DNA of 64,000 bases from Thamnidium elegans (taxonomy: Eukaryota; Mucoromycota; Mucoromycetes; Mucorales; Mucoraceae): assembly GCA_025201345.1 (NCBI GenBank), contig JAIXMG010000002.1, positions 2,170,001-2,234,000 of the forward strand, read 5' to 3'. The position numbers were made by a program, and so were the translations under genes. The notes beneath the pieces were generated by a model. That model had not been told where the DNA came from and searched no databases. It saw nothing but the letters and a program-made list of their open reading frames with translations. This document shows, one piece after another, positions 35,955 to 51,432 of this stretch (position 1 is the first letter of the stretch; the number at the start of each line of letters is the position of its first letter).

Positions 35955-36601
35955 TTAAGTCCAAACGAATTTTTTTTTTTCATAGATCAAATCTTTCTGT
36001 ATGCATGATGGATTAAAATTATATCTTTTCAGGGTATAGAGTTTTTAGCGTGTAGTAATATATAAATATCTTTTAAATATTAATACCTTTCGTAATCGAC
36101 TTGTTCATATATAATCTTTTCATTATATTTATTTTACTTATGAGCGGTTTTAGCACTTATATATTTAAGTCATTATAGTTAGTTTGTCCTGTCCTGTCCT
36201 GTCCTACACATCTGAAATATATCACGATATCTCTATTCGAGTTGCGAATAATTTTATAAGCGTAGATTTAGGAAGTGTGTTGTTATACAGCATATTTTTT
36301 GTACAATAACTCGAACGAGCTCAAGAGCTATTTCAAGTGTTATAATCCATCACTGTTTGTCCATTATCCTTTTAATACACTCGTTTTTACATGAATGTTT
36401 AGGCATCACTTCTAAAAAAGGTCATTTTAACTGTGATTGAAATAAAATGTTTTCTTTGTAGAATTAAAAGTCTGGAAACTATTCTTTCGCCCAGATTTCA
36501 TAGTAAAAGTTAGTCATTAGGAGGATATCTTTAATATCAAACATTGAAAACTGTTTGTTCTATATTTTTCTACTTTTTTTTATAATTATTAAAGAGTGAT
36601 A
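35955..36601. other. Intergenic, transposon-rich zone
   Basis: AT-rich with a short CCTGT tandem run at 36187-36206 (four units). No gene seen. Confidence 0.4.
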
Positions 36602-37208
36602 GGAGGTCAAGCCCTTTTGTTTTTCGAATTTTTTTCGCGATTACTCCGGATCAAATTTATGTATCTTTATAGAAAAAAAAACAACGATGATAGTATACTC
36701 TTTCAGGCGCTTCTAATACATTAAAAATCATATTATTACTAAAGATAATGAACGAGTAATTACTGTTTAAAGGCCTTTTTTTTACTTGACGGTTTAGCTA
36801 AGCGGACGTTAAGCAGGCGTTTTATTAAAAGCGTATTTACTCTCTCAGTTTTGGATGTAGCACTTTTATTTATAAATGAATAAAAATGAACTATTAAAGA
36901 TCTTTAATCTTTGTTATATTTAATAATAGTAGTAGCAAACTGAATTCGATGTAATCACGAAAATAAAGCAAATAGGTGAGCGCACATGATAAAAAAAAAG
37001 TAGGGTTTTTTTTGCTCAAAAAAAGTAATTTTTAAACAGTGATCACTCTTTCGATTTTTGCAATAGAAATATAAATTAAAATGGATTAGAAGCGTATGAA
37101 AAAGTTCTTTATTGTCAATGATTTGCCCATAACAAAAGACAAAGTGGATCCAGAGAAATTGCAAATCATCCGTGATTTTTGGCCAAAAAACAAAAGGGGT
37201 TGACCCCC
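36602..37208. mobile_element. Candidate non-autonomous DNA transposon with terminal inverted repeats
   Basis: The left end GGAGGTCAAGCCCTTTTGTT (36602 onward) is matched in reverse at the right end (37186-37208) with two mismatches over about 22 bp; pairing fades further in. The 607-bp interior has no long open frame. A TA precedes the left end, but no matching TA is seen after the right end, so the target duplication is unclear. Confidence 0.45.
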
Positions 37209-38170
37209 AAAAATGAAAAACGAAAAAAAAACCAAAAAAGTGCGTTTTTAATTTTTTTATCAAAGATATATTTAAAACAATTATTTTGTATTATACAACT
37301 TGGGTCCAAAAAGCTTTTTCTGTTTTTTAATAAATTAAGAGCCATTATTTGTTATAGCTGGTAAAATTAGCAGTGATTTCTTATGTGAGCGATTTTTTAA
37401 GCTGCAATACCGCAATAATGATCACACCGCAATTGCTCTCTTCTTTCAATTATTTTGCTCTTGTCCCTTTGGAGTGTTTTATTATTACTAGGTTTTTATA
37501 ACTGACTTGGATAATATGGCACATTTCGTTGCTACATGCTCAATGTCAAAAGAAAAAACAAAATACATAAATAAAATAAAAATACATGTCGCAAGTGGTG
37601 GATAAGATTAAGAAAAGAAAAGGAAAGTAAAAGTAAAAGTAAAAGAAAGAAAGATATAAAAGAAAGATGTAAAAGGGATTGTATTTGCATTTGTTTGAGT
37701 TTTAAAATAGGGGTCGTTGTAGTACAAAGAAAATGCAACTGTCAATTACAGAGTATAATAACAAAAAGATAATTAAAAGAATATAAACTATAAGGCCGTA
37801 CCCGAGAGAAGTACACTTTATAATTTTTTATTAAATAAAAGATAATATAATGAGAAGATCCAGCACCTCATTTACATGTACGCATTGCATAATTATAACT
37901 GTCAAGCATTATGCCAAATGTTAAACCAAATAAGCCAAACATATTATATTTTACTGTAAAAATAACAGTAAGTTTTTATTAAGAATGTTGCGGATAGATT
38001 GTTAAAAGGAAGAAAAAAAAACATTAAGGTAATGTTTACATTTAATAAGAATTAGGGCAGACATTATTTTTCCTTTTTTAAGAAGCCTTTTCTTTTTTAT
38101 AATGCCTTCCCTTTTTTATAATGCCTTCTTTTTTTTTTATATATAATGCTTTCTCATTCTCTTTTTTAGG
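37209..38170. other. Intergenic, low-complexity
   Basis: AT-rich with (GTAAAA)n-type repeats around 37625-37645 and T-rich blocks at 38060-38160. No gene seen. Confidence 0.4.
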
Positions 38171-38311
38171 ACACTCATTTTTAAAGACGCTCATTTTTAA
38201 AGACACTCATTTTTAAAGACACTCATTTTTAAAGACACTCATTTTTAAAGACACTCATTTTTAAAGACACTCATTTTTAAAGACACTCATTTTTAAAGAC
38301 ACTCATTTTTA
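38171..38311. repeat. 16-bp minisatellite, about 8.8 copies
   Basis: Unit ACACTCATTTTTAAAG repeated head to tail, almost perfect (one G for A in the second copy). Confidence 0.95.
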
Positions 38312-38468
38312 TTTATAGCTTTTTTTTCGTTTTTTTTTTTTTTTTTTTGGCCCTTTGGGTTGGGTTGTTAAATAAGAAAAAGTTAGAAATCAACTCTTTT
38401 TTATTTGCAGCAGAATGTTTTATGATACTTTCCTTCTCTCCTCGTATCACTCCAACTTTCTACCAGCC

Positions 38469-38714
38469 AGTGCTTATGGTACCATTTGCGCCATGCAATT
38501 TTTTTTTTTGGGGTTTACAGATTTGACCCATCTGCAGGGCTTTTTTCCAAAAGAGACAACTTGTGAATTTACATCCCCACCCCGCGGTAAGAGAAAGCGG
38601 AATGGGGATGTAAACCCACAACCTGCCTCTCCGGAAAAAAAACCACCACGGATGAGTCAAACTGCAAACACACAAAAAAAAAGATTACAAGGCGCAAATG
38701 GTACCATAAGCACT
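38469..38714. mobile_element. Fold-back element, arms of about 120 bp
   Basis: The first and last 24 bp are perfect inverted copies (AGTGCTTATGGTACCATTTG and on), and similarity continues along both arms to a centre near 38590 (for example TTTACATCCCC paired with GGGGATGTAAA). The whole unit could form one long hairpin. This is the structure of a fold-back transposon or MITE and would yield double-stranded RNA if transcribed. Open frames crossing it are artefacts of the palindrome. No clear target duplication. Confidence 0.75.
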
Positions 38715-39217
38715 ACTATTACAGAAAAAAGACTTGATCAGAGTCCCAAAAACTGTAATAATAGTTAGTAAATATCTGGCCAGTTACCTTTTGTAGTTGT
38801 GAAGAAAAAAAAAAGAAAAAAAAAAGAGAAAAAAACAAAAAAGGAAAAAAAACCCCGGGTCAATTTATACCCGTGATTTGTTGCCATAGTTTGTGTGACG
38901 TGTGGCATTTTTTGTGTGATCTTTTTTTGTGTGATCTTTTTTTGTAGTGTTGCCTAGTTACAGTGAAGCTGGTTGATATATACCAGTTATATATCTAACC
39001 TTTTGATTACTATTCAAGGTCTATTTTGGATTTTATTTGACAAGCTTAATTATTTACCTGTGCAATAATTAAAGTACTTATTTATTTGTGGTATAGCAGG
39101 AAAATCACTATTTTCCCTTTTATACAAACGTCAGGCACAGATTATTTATGCACCAATAATCACAATAATCTATAAGCGGTTATCTTTAACACAATCAATT
39201 CAACTTTCATTGAATTC
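38715..39217. other. Intergenic between fold-back element and inverted-repeat arm
   Basis: Poly-A-rich at 38800-38850 and with repeated TTTTTTGTGTGATC near 38908-38945. No gene seen. Confidence 0.4.
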
Positions 39218-39288
39218 AAATCTCACTTTCATATAAAATAGCTATCCTTTTTCAAATTATTAAAAACCATCTTATTTTAGACTTTTAA
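39218..39288. repeat. 71-bp inverted-repeat arm (pairs with 35021-35091)
   Basis: Reverse copy of the block at 35021-35091. It lies about 100 bp before the transposase remnant at 39392. Confidence 0.7.
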
Positions 39289-39391
39289 CGAATTTTATAA
39301 CAATATACCACTAATTGTCGCATATCTTCTATACCTGCTTTCGTCCCTCTCTCTTTCTAATAAAATATAAAATAATAACGATTACTTTTCT

Positions 39392-39850
39392 TATGAAGAT
39401 GGACAGGGAAAGATTTTTAATGAAGAAGGAAAAGTTTACGATCCGATGGAGGATGTTTTAACACATGTCGATGATCCCAACATAGTTCTTGAAACAATAA
39501 CTAGTCGACAAACTTACTTGAGCGTTAAGCGCCCTAAAAAAAATTTATTGAAGGGTTCTCAGTTAAAAAGCAGCCGAAACCTGGTAAGCTAAAGCCATCA
39601 GTGAAGTTATACAACAATTACAGCGACTTCACCAGAGAAACATTTATAGACCGTATGCTCGAAAATCCTCAAGAGCATGGAACTGGTGGCCAAGGTTGCA
39701 AGGGACTTAAATATTAATTACTGCACTGCGTTAAGATGGTGGAAGTATTACCGAAGGGACAGAAGAGGTTGTGTATAAAAAGTCTGTACAAAACAGTGGT
39801 CCGAAAAGCTCATTTATAACCAAGCATAACGAGCTACTTGGCTGTGGGAT
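39392..39850 (+). pseudogene. Frameshifted transposase remnant (Tc1/mariner-like N-terminus)
   Basis: Protein similarity moves through several frames: YEDGQGKIFNEEGKVYDPME, then FIDRMLENPQEHGTGG, then AKVARDLNINYCTALRWWKYY (helix-turn-helix), then EVVYKKSVQNSGPKSSF. In order these make the N-terminal, DNA-binding half of a Mucorales mariner-like transposase, broken by at least two frameshifts and stops. The catalytic half is absent. The fragment at 34535 looks like the next portion of the same family. Confidence 0.6.
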
Positions 39851-39936
39851 CTTAATAAAACGGCTGTAGGATCTTAATAGAACGGCTGTGGGATATTAAT
39901 AAAATGACTGTGGGGTCTTAGTAAAATGGCTGTGGG
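39840..39936. repeat. 22-bp tandem repeat, about 4.4 copies
   Basis: Unit close to GGCTGTGGGATCTTAATAAA plus two bases, repeated with a few substitutions per copy. It starts right where transposase similarity stops. Confidence 0.9.
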
Positions 39937-40216
39937 TAATGACACCCTGTTATATTCCGCCTTCAGAGAAATCCCTGTCCCTCTTCTATATGGTTTTTTT
40001 TTAAAAATATAAACTCATAAGGAAGTTAATTAGACGATGATAAAATTGCCTGACTGTCCATTTTGCGAAAATCGGTTTTGGGAATATATAATGCGATCGA
40101 TCCTCCAACAGTAGTCACGAGCGGATTCGTATTATTTTATTTCTTAATACAGAAAAACTTCTCATGAAAGAAAGTCTCCCTTTTTCTCTCTTTTATATTT
40201 ATTTTAACAAATATAA

Positions 40217-40695
40217 ATGATGCAGTGGATTACTGAATCTAGTCCAAATTTTCCTACAGATGCTACTTGGCCACACACCTGGAATATCTTGCAGGCCGGG
40301 TTTAATGATTTGATTTCCTCTAAACATATTGTCTCTTCTATTTGCTCAACTCTTCAAAACTGTAGTAAATTCCAGGCATTCTATAAAGATACTGATCCAT
40401 TAGTATCTGCGTTATACCTTACTACTATTCTTATATCAGTTCATTATGTCATGTCTGAAGTCACTAAAAATTACAGTCAAGTTGGTAACGTTAATAATAC
40501 ATCTCGACACCGACATAAATACTAACCTACCTCTTTTTATATGTATAGATAGGGCTTGGTCCATTTTACCTGCAGTATATGCATGGCATTTTACTATTCA
40601 TGATTATGTTTTACATAAATCATTCCATCCTCGATTATTAACTGCCTCCGTTTTAATTTCAATTTGGGGTACACGTCTTACTTATAATTTTGCCA

Positions 40696-40731
<36 letters not shown>

Positions 40732-41493
40732 GTATGTAATACAAAAAATAACAAAAGAAAACAGAAAGGGAGGTTATTACTGGTCTGGTCAAGACTACAG
40801 ATATCCATACCTTCTTGAAAAGCTTGGAGCACCTTTAATGGCACTTTTAAATCTTTTTTTTATTGCACCATTCCAAGACTATCTTTTACTTCTTATGGTC
40901 ACACCTTTATATATGACTAATTTGTTAACATCAGTTACCGAAACTCGTGCCTTAAGAACGCTTGACTATGTAGCGGTTGTTTCTCACCTAACTCTTTTGA
41001 TTATTGAAACAATTGCTGATGAACAACAATACGTATTTCAAACAGAAAAACACGCATTGTTAAAGCATTTAAAGCCAGCACAATTAATTGGCGATTATAA
41101 ACTTGGGTTCTTGTGGCACTCTGGCTTATTCCAGTACAGTCGTCATGCTAATTTCTTTGCTGAGATGTCAATGTGGTGGGTAATTTATTTGTTCTCAGTA
41201 TCGGCTGTGCAAGAAGCAACTGGAACAAATGATTGTAGCACTTTTATTAATTGGACAGTTGCTGGTCCCGTCGTATTGACAGGTTTGTTTCAAGGTAGCA
41301 CATGGCTGACAGAGGTAAATTTATATTATACATATAGTCTGCTTCAATACTAGAATCTAATATGTTTAACACGTAGAAAATTTCATATGAAAAATATCCT
41401 GAATACTTAAAGTATCGACAATCTGTTAATCGTTTCATTCCTTGGTTCCCTTCTAATCCTAATAAGCAATCTCACACAAAGAAGGAACTGTAA
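40217..41493 (+). CDS. DUF1295-family multi-pass membrane protein, 360 aa
   Basis: Four exons: 40217-40484, 40549-40696, 40765-41314, 41377-41493 (1083 nt in frame). Several hydrophobic segments are visible. The conserved parts are DRAWSILPAVYAWHF, IWGTRLTYNFARKGGYYW, LFQYSRHANFFAEMSMWW and the C-terminal KISYEKYPEYLKYRQSVNRF. These define the DUF1295 family, related to steroid 5-alpha-reductase and isoprenylcysteine methyltransferase folds; the HANFFAE...EKYPEY region corresponds to the cofactor-binding end in those enzymes. The reaction is unknown. Intron 2 contains an A/T run of more than 30 bases just after the donor site. It is co-oriented with TYR1, 290 bp upstream of it. Confidence 0.85.
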
Positions 41494-41785
41494 ATTATAT
41501 AAATCGAATAATAAAAACTTTTAACTTTTTACAAAAAAAAAAACTCTAAATATGCTTTAAATAATGGCCTGTTGTGACACATCTTAGAATTATAAGTGGC
41601 ACCTGTTATTCTATGTATACGAAAGAGTAGCGTTTATTTATATTTATGCATAAACAAAAACCTATGTGCCGTTTATCGCTTTCAAAAAAAAGAGTCCCAG
41701 TCATACTTCTGAGATTAAACATTTTTGTATATAAACTCTTTGAAAGAAGAAAAAGAGAAAAACCCTACTTTTATACCTGTAAACA

Positions 41786-43503
41786 ATGTACGAAAAAGAA
41801 AAAGAAACGATCGAGATTGGTATTATAGGTGCCGGTGGTATGGGTCGGTTCTATGCTCAAACCTTTTCTAAAGCTGGTTGGAAAAAGTAACAGTTTCACA
41901 ACAAAAGTTTTATTTTGCTTTTTACTCATCTCTCTTTTTTTTAAAAAAAAAATAGTGTTCACGTTTGCGATTTACCTGAAAAATATGAAAGCTTAAAAAA
42001 AGACTTTGAAGGTAACGCTGGTTTTTTTATAGAGATAAAGTGATGGCTGTAACTAATTTTTTTTAAAAAAAAAAAAAACTAATAGGAACAAATATCAACG
42101 TATTGCCTGACGGATTTCATATCTCTAGACGTTGTGATTGGATCATGTATGCTGTTGAAGCAGAATACATTAATGCTGTTGTGAAGACATTTGGCCCAGG
42201 TAAGAAAATAACTCATCTAAAAAAAAAAGAAGTTGTACTAATTATGTGTCATATTTTTTTTTTATGTCAGCTACCAAAATGGGTGCAATTGTTGGTGGAC
42301 AGGTACGTTTTTTTTTTTTTTTTTTCAAAAAAAAAATATGTGTATATCATCTAAAAAAAATACATATATATATATATATATATAGACTTCAGTCAAGAAA
42401 CCAGAGATTGAAGCATTAGAAAAATACTTACCTCCAGATGTTCATATTATTTCTTGTCATTCTATGCACGGACCTGGTGTGGATCCTACAGGTCAACCTT
42501 TGATTGTTATTCCTCATCGCGCTTCAAACGAAAAAGTTGAGCTAGTACTTCGCCTTTTGTCTTGTTTTAAATCAAATATTGCACAACTTACTGCTGATGA
42601 ACATGATCGTATTACAGCAGATACACAAGCAGTAACCCACGCTGCATTTTTAACAATGGGTAGTGCATGGAAAGCCAATGCACAATTTCCTGTAAGTTAG
42701 AACTGTATTTACCAAACGATTTTAATATATTGATAAAGATGTAGTGGTTATTACCTCATTTTGTAGGCGGTATTGAAAATGTTAAGGTCAATGTAGCATT
42801 ACGTATCTATAGTAACAAGTGGCACGTCTACGCTGGTCTTGCTATTATGAACCCTATTGCCAAAGTTCAAATCACGCAATACGCTAAATGTGTGGCCGAT
42901 TTATTTAAATTGATGATTCAAGAAAAGGAAGATGAATTCCGTGCTAGAATTAAAACGGCAGGCGAGTTTGTGTTTGGAGGCCTTCAAAAGGACCATGTTC
43001 CAATTCTTTTAGACGATACCATTTTAGATGAATTTTCTCTCTCCAAGATTCCAAAAGAAAAGAAACAACCTAATTCACATTTATCATTATTAGCTATGGT
43101 CGATTGTTGGCATAAATTAGGTTTGAATCCTTATGAACATATGGTCTGTCAAACCCCATTATTTAGAATGTGGATGTAAGGATTTTTCAAAAGATAAGAG
43201 ATAAATACATATATTAACTGTTTTTTTTTTCTTAGGGGTATTACTGAGTACTTGTTCCGTAATCCAGTCATGTTGGATGAAGCTATTAATGCTGCATTAT
43301 ACCGTAAAGAAATTCGACCAGATGATATGGAATTTGTTACTTGCGCTAGAGGTTGGGCCGAATCTGTTTCTTTAGGAAGTATGGAAGGCTATCAAAAACG
43401 ATTTGAAGAAACTGCTGATTTCTTCAAGGATCAGTTTGCTGAAAGTACCATTGTGGGTAATAGAATGATTTCAATGATTTCAAAAAATACATCTCAAAAA
43501 TAA
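41786..43503 (+). CDS. TYR1: Prephenate dehydrogenase (NADP+), 435 aa
   Basis: Seven exons: 41786-41886, 41956-42011, 42086-42199, 42271-42302, 42386-42691, 42745-43175, 43236-43503 (1308 nt in frame). The Rossmann motif IGIIGAGGMGRFYAQTF comes first, then the CDWIMYAVEAEYI segment, AIVGGQTSVKKPEIEAL and the conserved catalytic HSMHGPGVDPTGQPLIVI. It converts prephenate to 4-hydroxyphenylpyruvate for tyrosine synthesis in the cytosol. There is no chorismate mutase domain and no ACT domain that I can see, as in yeast Tyr1. Exon 4 has only 32 nt. Confidence 0.95.
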
Positions 43504-44026
43504 AAGCATCTCCATGCTTTAATTCTGTGCATAATTTAGTTTAGTTGGGTAGAAATTAGAAGCGGTCACTTGGGTTAAAGACCACTTATTTCTTTAGTGC
43601 GTTCAGCTCTCCCCTAAACTGGCTCACCAATGGTATTACTTTCTAATTAATTGATCTTTTTAATATGGTGATATTATTTTGCTTACCCTTTGCAAGTTTT
43701 AAAAGCCCGCAAATCAATTGATAATCCTTTTTTTTTTTGAAAAAAAAAACACATTGATTGAACAGTCATTAAAAAAAAGGATATGAACCCCCCCCCCCCT
43801 TACCATGATACATATCCACATACATAAAAAAAAAAGTGTGGGGGAAAATACGTCATATTTTAATCGGAGACGCAGAGAAAAGTATTCACTTCAAAAACGC
43901 TTATCAAAAAAAAAAGCATAAATTTAATATGGTACCCCGGTCTTTTTATTGATTATATAAAACGCGGAGGAAATAAAAACTAATTCGTTTTTCTTTTTTC
44001 TTTTTTTTTTAATCTTTTTCGATAAT
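43504..44026. other. Intergenic: fumarase promoter
   Basis: 523 bp with A/T and C homopolymers (C11 near 43790) and a TATATAAA-like box about 70 bp before the fumarase ATG. No gene. Confidence 0.45.
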
Positions 44027-46054
<2,028 letters not shown>

Positions 46055-46275
46055 ATTCTTTATTTACAATTATTTCCCCCCCCCCTTCACCCACCACTCT
46101 GTAATTTCCAACTAGATTCTTTCAAATAAACCTTGTCTTTTTTTTTTTTTTTTTTTTTACTCATTACATTAAGAGTTGCATTTGTAATCTGTTAAACATA
46201 TACAATAGAACAAAAAAAGAGAAAGAGGACTTTTTTTCTTTTTATTAAAAAATTAATAATAATAATAATTTTTTT

Positions 46276-48963
<2,688 letters not shown>

Positions 48964-50100
48964 ATGACTGAAGGAACAGCTAATCATGTTGCGAACCATA
49001 TGTTGGAATCTATTTTAAGAGACTTATCTTTTTTAAAAGATAATAACTTTATACCCAACCAAACTTACAAAGACGTAGTTAATATATTACCTAGTCGTAT
49101 TCAAGAAACAACAACAATAACAACAACAGCACCAGTAGCGGCAGCATCGATCATAGAATCCAGTAAACCTCCTTTACCGACCCGTAAGTCTACCATGACC
49201 CCACCCAAAGCAAATAGTCGTGAACTTGTTGCTTCGTTTCCAAAGTTACCAGTTAGACGTACTACCACAAACGATTGGCAACAGCCTATACAACCTGTTG
49301 CTATGGTGCAACAACAACCAGAGCCAGAAAAAGTCGCACCTGCAGCACCACCACCAGCATATACTCAAAAACCCGCAGCAGAAAGTTTAATTACAGTAGA
49401 AGCACTTTATGATTATCAAGGTGAAGACCCTTCCACTGACTTATCATTTAAACAAGGCAACATTATAGAAGTTACTGAATATGGTATGTGTAAACACTTT
49501 CTATTTTTAAAAAAAAAAAAAAAAAAAAGAGTCTAGACTAAATTTAACTTAAAGTAAATGATGATTGGTGGAAAGGAACAGTGAATGGAAAATCGGGTAT
49601 CTTTCCTCAAAATCATGTTAAAAAAGTGGCACCTAAACCAAAGCGACCTTGGGTCCCTCCCACTTCAGCAAAACCAGCATTTTCTACAAGCAGCAATACA
49701 TCATCTAGTCCGTCTTATAATAATAATGCACCAGCACAACCTTATAATTCAACAAATCAACCTTACAACTATCCTCCTCCTCCTACCGCAATGTATCAAC
49801 CACCACCTCAATTACCTGTTCAATCTTATGGCCAACAACAACAACCAGTTCAATCATATGGTCAACCTCCCCCTGTAGCAAATGCTGTTGCTGCAACTGA
49901 AGAAGAAGGTGGGGATAAAAAAGTTCATAATATGGCCAAGAAATTCGGTGGACATGTTGCGACAGCTGCCACTTGGGGTTTTGGTGCTACACGTAAGTTA
50001 TACATAATAAACATGTGTAATTTTTAATTGTACTAAAAAAAAAATTTTTTTTTTTGGCTATTTATAGTTGGTAGTCAAGCTGCAAATGCCATCTTTTAGT
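48964..50100 (+). CDS. SH3-domain protein, LSB1/PIN3-like, 329 aa
   Basis: Three exons: 48964-49483, 49555-49992, 50069-50100 (990 nt in frame). An N-terminal helical region (residues 1-45) is followed by a Pro/Thr-rich segment with PPLPTRKS and PPPAYTQKP. One SH3 domain comes next (EALYDYQGEDPSTDLSFKQG, NDDWWKGTVNGKSGIFPQNHV), then a Pro/Gln/Tyr-rich tail with NQPYNYPPPPTAMYQPPP and repeated QSYGQ. The C-terminus GGHVATAATWGFGATLGSQA matches the end of yeast Lsb1/Lsb2, where the SH3 domain binds the WASP-like Las17 and tunes actin assembly. The role here is inferred from that match. The final exon encodes only about ten residues. Confidence 0.85.
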
Positions 50101-50154
50101 TTTTGATGACAATAAAATTACAGTGTAATTCTATTATACTTTTAAATATGTATA

Positions 50155-50879
50155 CAGTGCGTCCACTCTCAAATCGAACGAAATTTGAACTTAATACACA
50201 AAACTTTAAAAGTAGTAATACATTGTAGAATAGAATAGTATCATTTGTTTATTTAGTTTGATTAAAAAGTTATATATGTTTAACGTGAGAGTGAGCATGC
50301 TTGATGTTAGTTACAAGAGATGAAACTTTTTTAAAGAGCGAAAGATATAGAAGTTTTTATAACTGGAATAACCATGAGAGTTCCAATACATGTTTTCAAT
50401 ACATCAATATACGACCAAAGCATGATTCAAGATAATTAGATATCAAACTACAAGGACTGAGTGGAAGACAACTATATGCTTCATGTACCCAGTTTTAAAT
50501 CATCTATTTAAACGCTCAAAAAAAAATATATGATTACAAGATGGTAATACGTTTTTTATTGTGTTAGGGGCGAAGATAAATTGGTTTCCAAGATAAAAAG
50601 AAAGATAACAAGTGTGTATATCTTTTTTTTTTCCTCGTATTTTCAAGAATTGAACCCAATTGAGCAATTCTGGGAAGCATAATCAACTTATGGAATCAAA
50701 AAAGAATAACTGAAGCATGTAATAATGTCCTTTTATCTTATCTTATTAACATTGCTCAACACTCTAAAAATCATTTCGAAAGCTGCTTAAACAAAATTTT
50801 CTGTATTGAGTTCAAAAAGTGTTTCGAATGTGTCCCAAAATCAGTTCGAGTTTAATTGGTTGAGAGTGGGGACGCACTG
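50155..50879. mobile_element. Decayed Tc1/mariner-like element with TA target sites
   Basis: The left end CAGTGCGTCCACTCTCAA and the right end (reverse CAGTGCGTCCCCACTCTCAA) are near-identical inverted repeats and both are flanked by TA, the target duplication of this superfamily. Inside, near 50650-50700, the plus strand reads ELNPIEQFWE, the conserved C-terminal catalytic block of Tc1/mariner transposases, followed by stops and LKHVIMS. The 725-bp element is internally deleted and non-coding. Confidence 0.75.
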
Positions 50880-51309
50880 TATATATGTATATAAGCAAAG
50901 AAGCAATATATTTATTATATGCGTGTCATTCTGCAGAATATATATATTTTGGATGATAAAATAGATAAGAAAAAAAAAGTCGATCCTTTAGTAGTAGTAG
51001 TAGTAGTAGTGGTGGTAGTAGCTATTGTTTTTGGCAGTTTACTAGTGCTACGCCAAATATAAAATCAGAATTAAGGAAACACGTTAAAAATGAAATCCAG
51101 ACCATGGGCGTTTGCATAGGATACTAACTTTAAATTGCACAAAAGCAAGAAAATATATCCCTTAATAAATGCATTTAACCTATTAAGCGGACGGTACTCT
51201 TTAATCAGTGATAGCAGCACATTCTATATTATTACTCAATTGCGAGAATATTTATATTTCTTTATTTATTTATTTGCCCATGTTATTTATGTTCTTTTTT
51301 CCATACATG

Positions 51310-51347
<38 letters not shown>

Positions 51348-51432
51348 TTAAATAATCTCAGTATGTAAATACCTTTTTGTCCTTTTTTTTTCTTTTTTTT
51401 TTTTTTTTTTTTCTTCTTCTTTCTGCAAAATA
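50880..51432. other. Intergenic: upstream of MFS-like gene
   Basis: Contains a (GTA)n microsatellite at 50991-51025 and a poly-A tract of more than 30 bases at 51309-51343. No gene. Confidence 0.5.

Noticed and set aside
36955..37263. 102-codon minus-strand frame as a gene
   Set aside because: Phe/Leu-rich translation of AT-rich transposon DNA with no similarity.
38415..38768. 117-codon open frame as a protein-coding gene
   Set aside because: It spans the fold-back element; the frame is a by-product of the palindrome and has no protein similarity.
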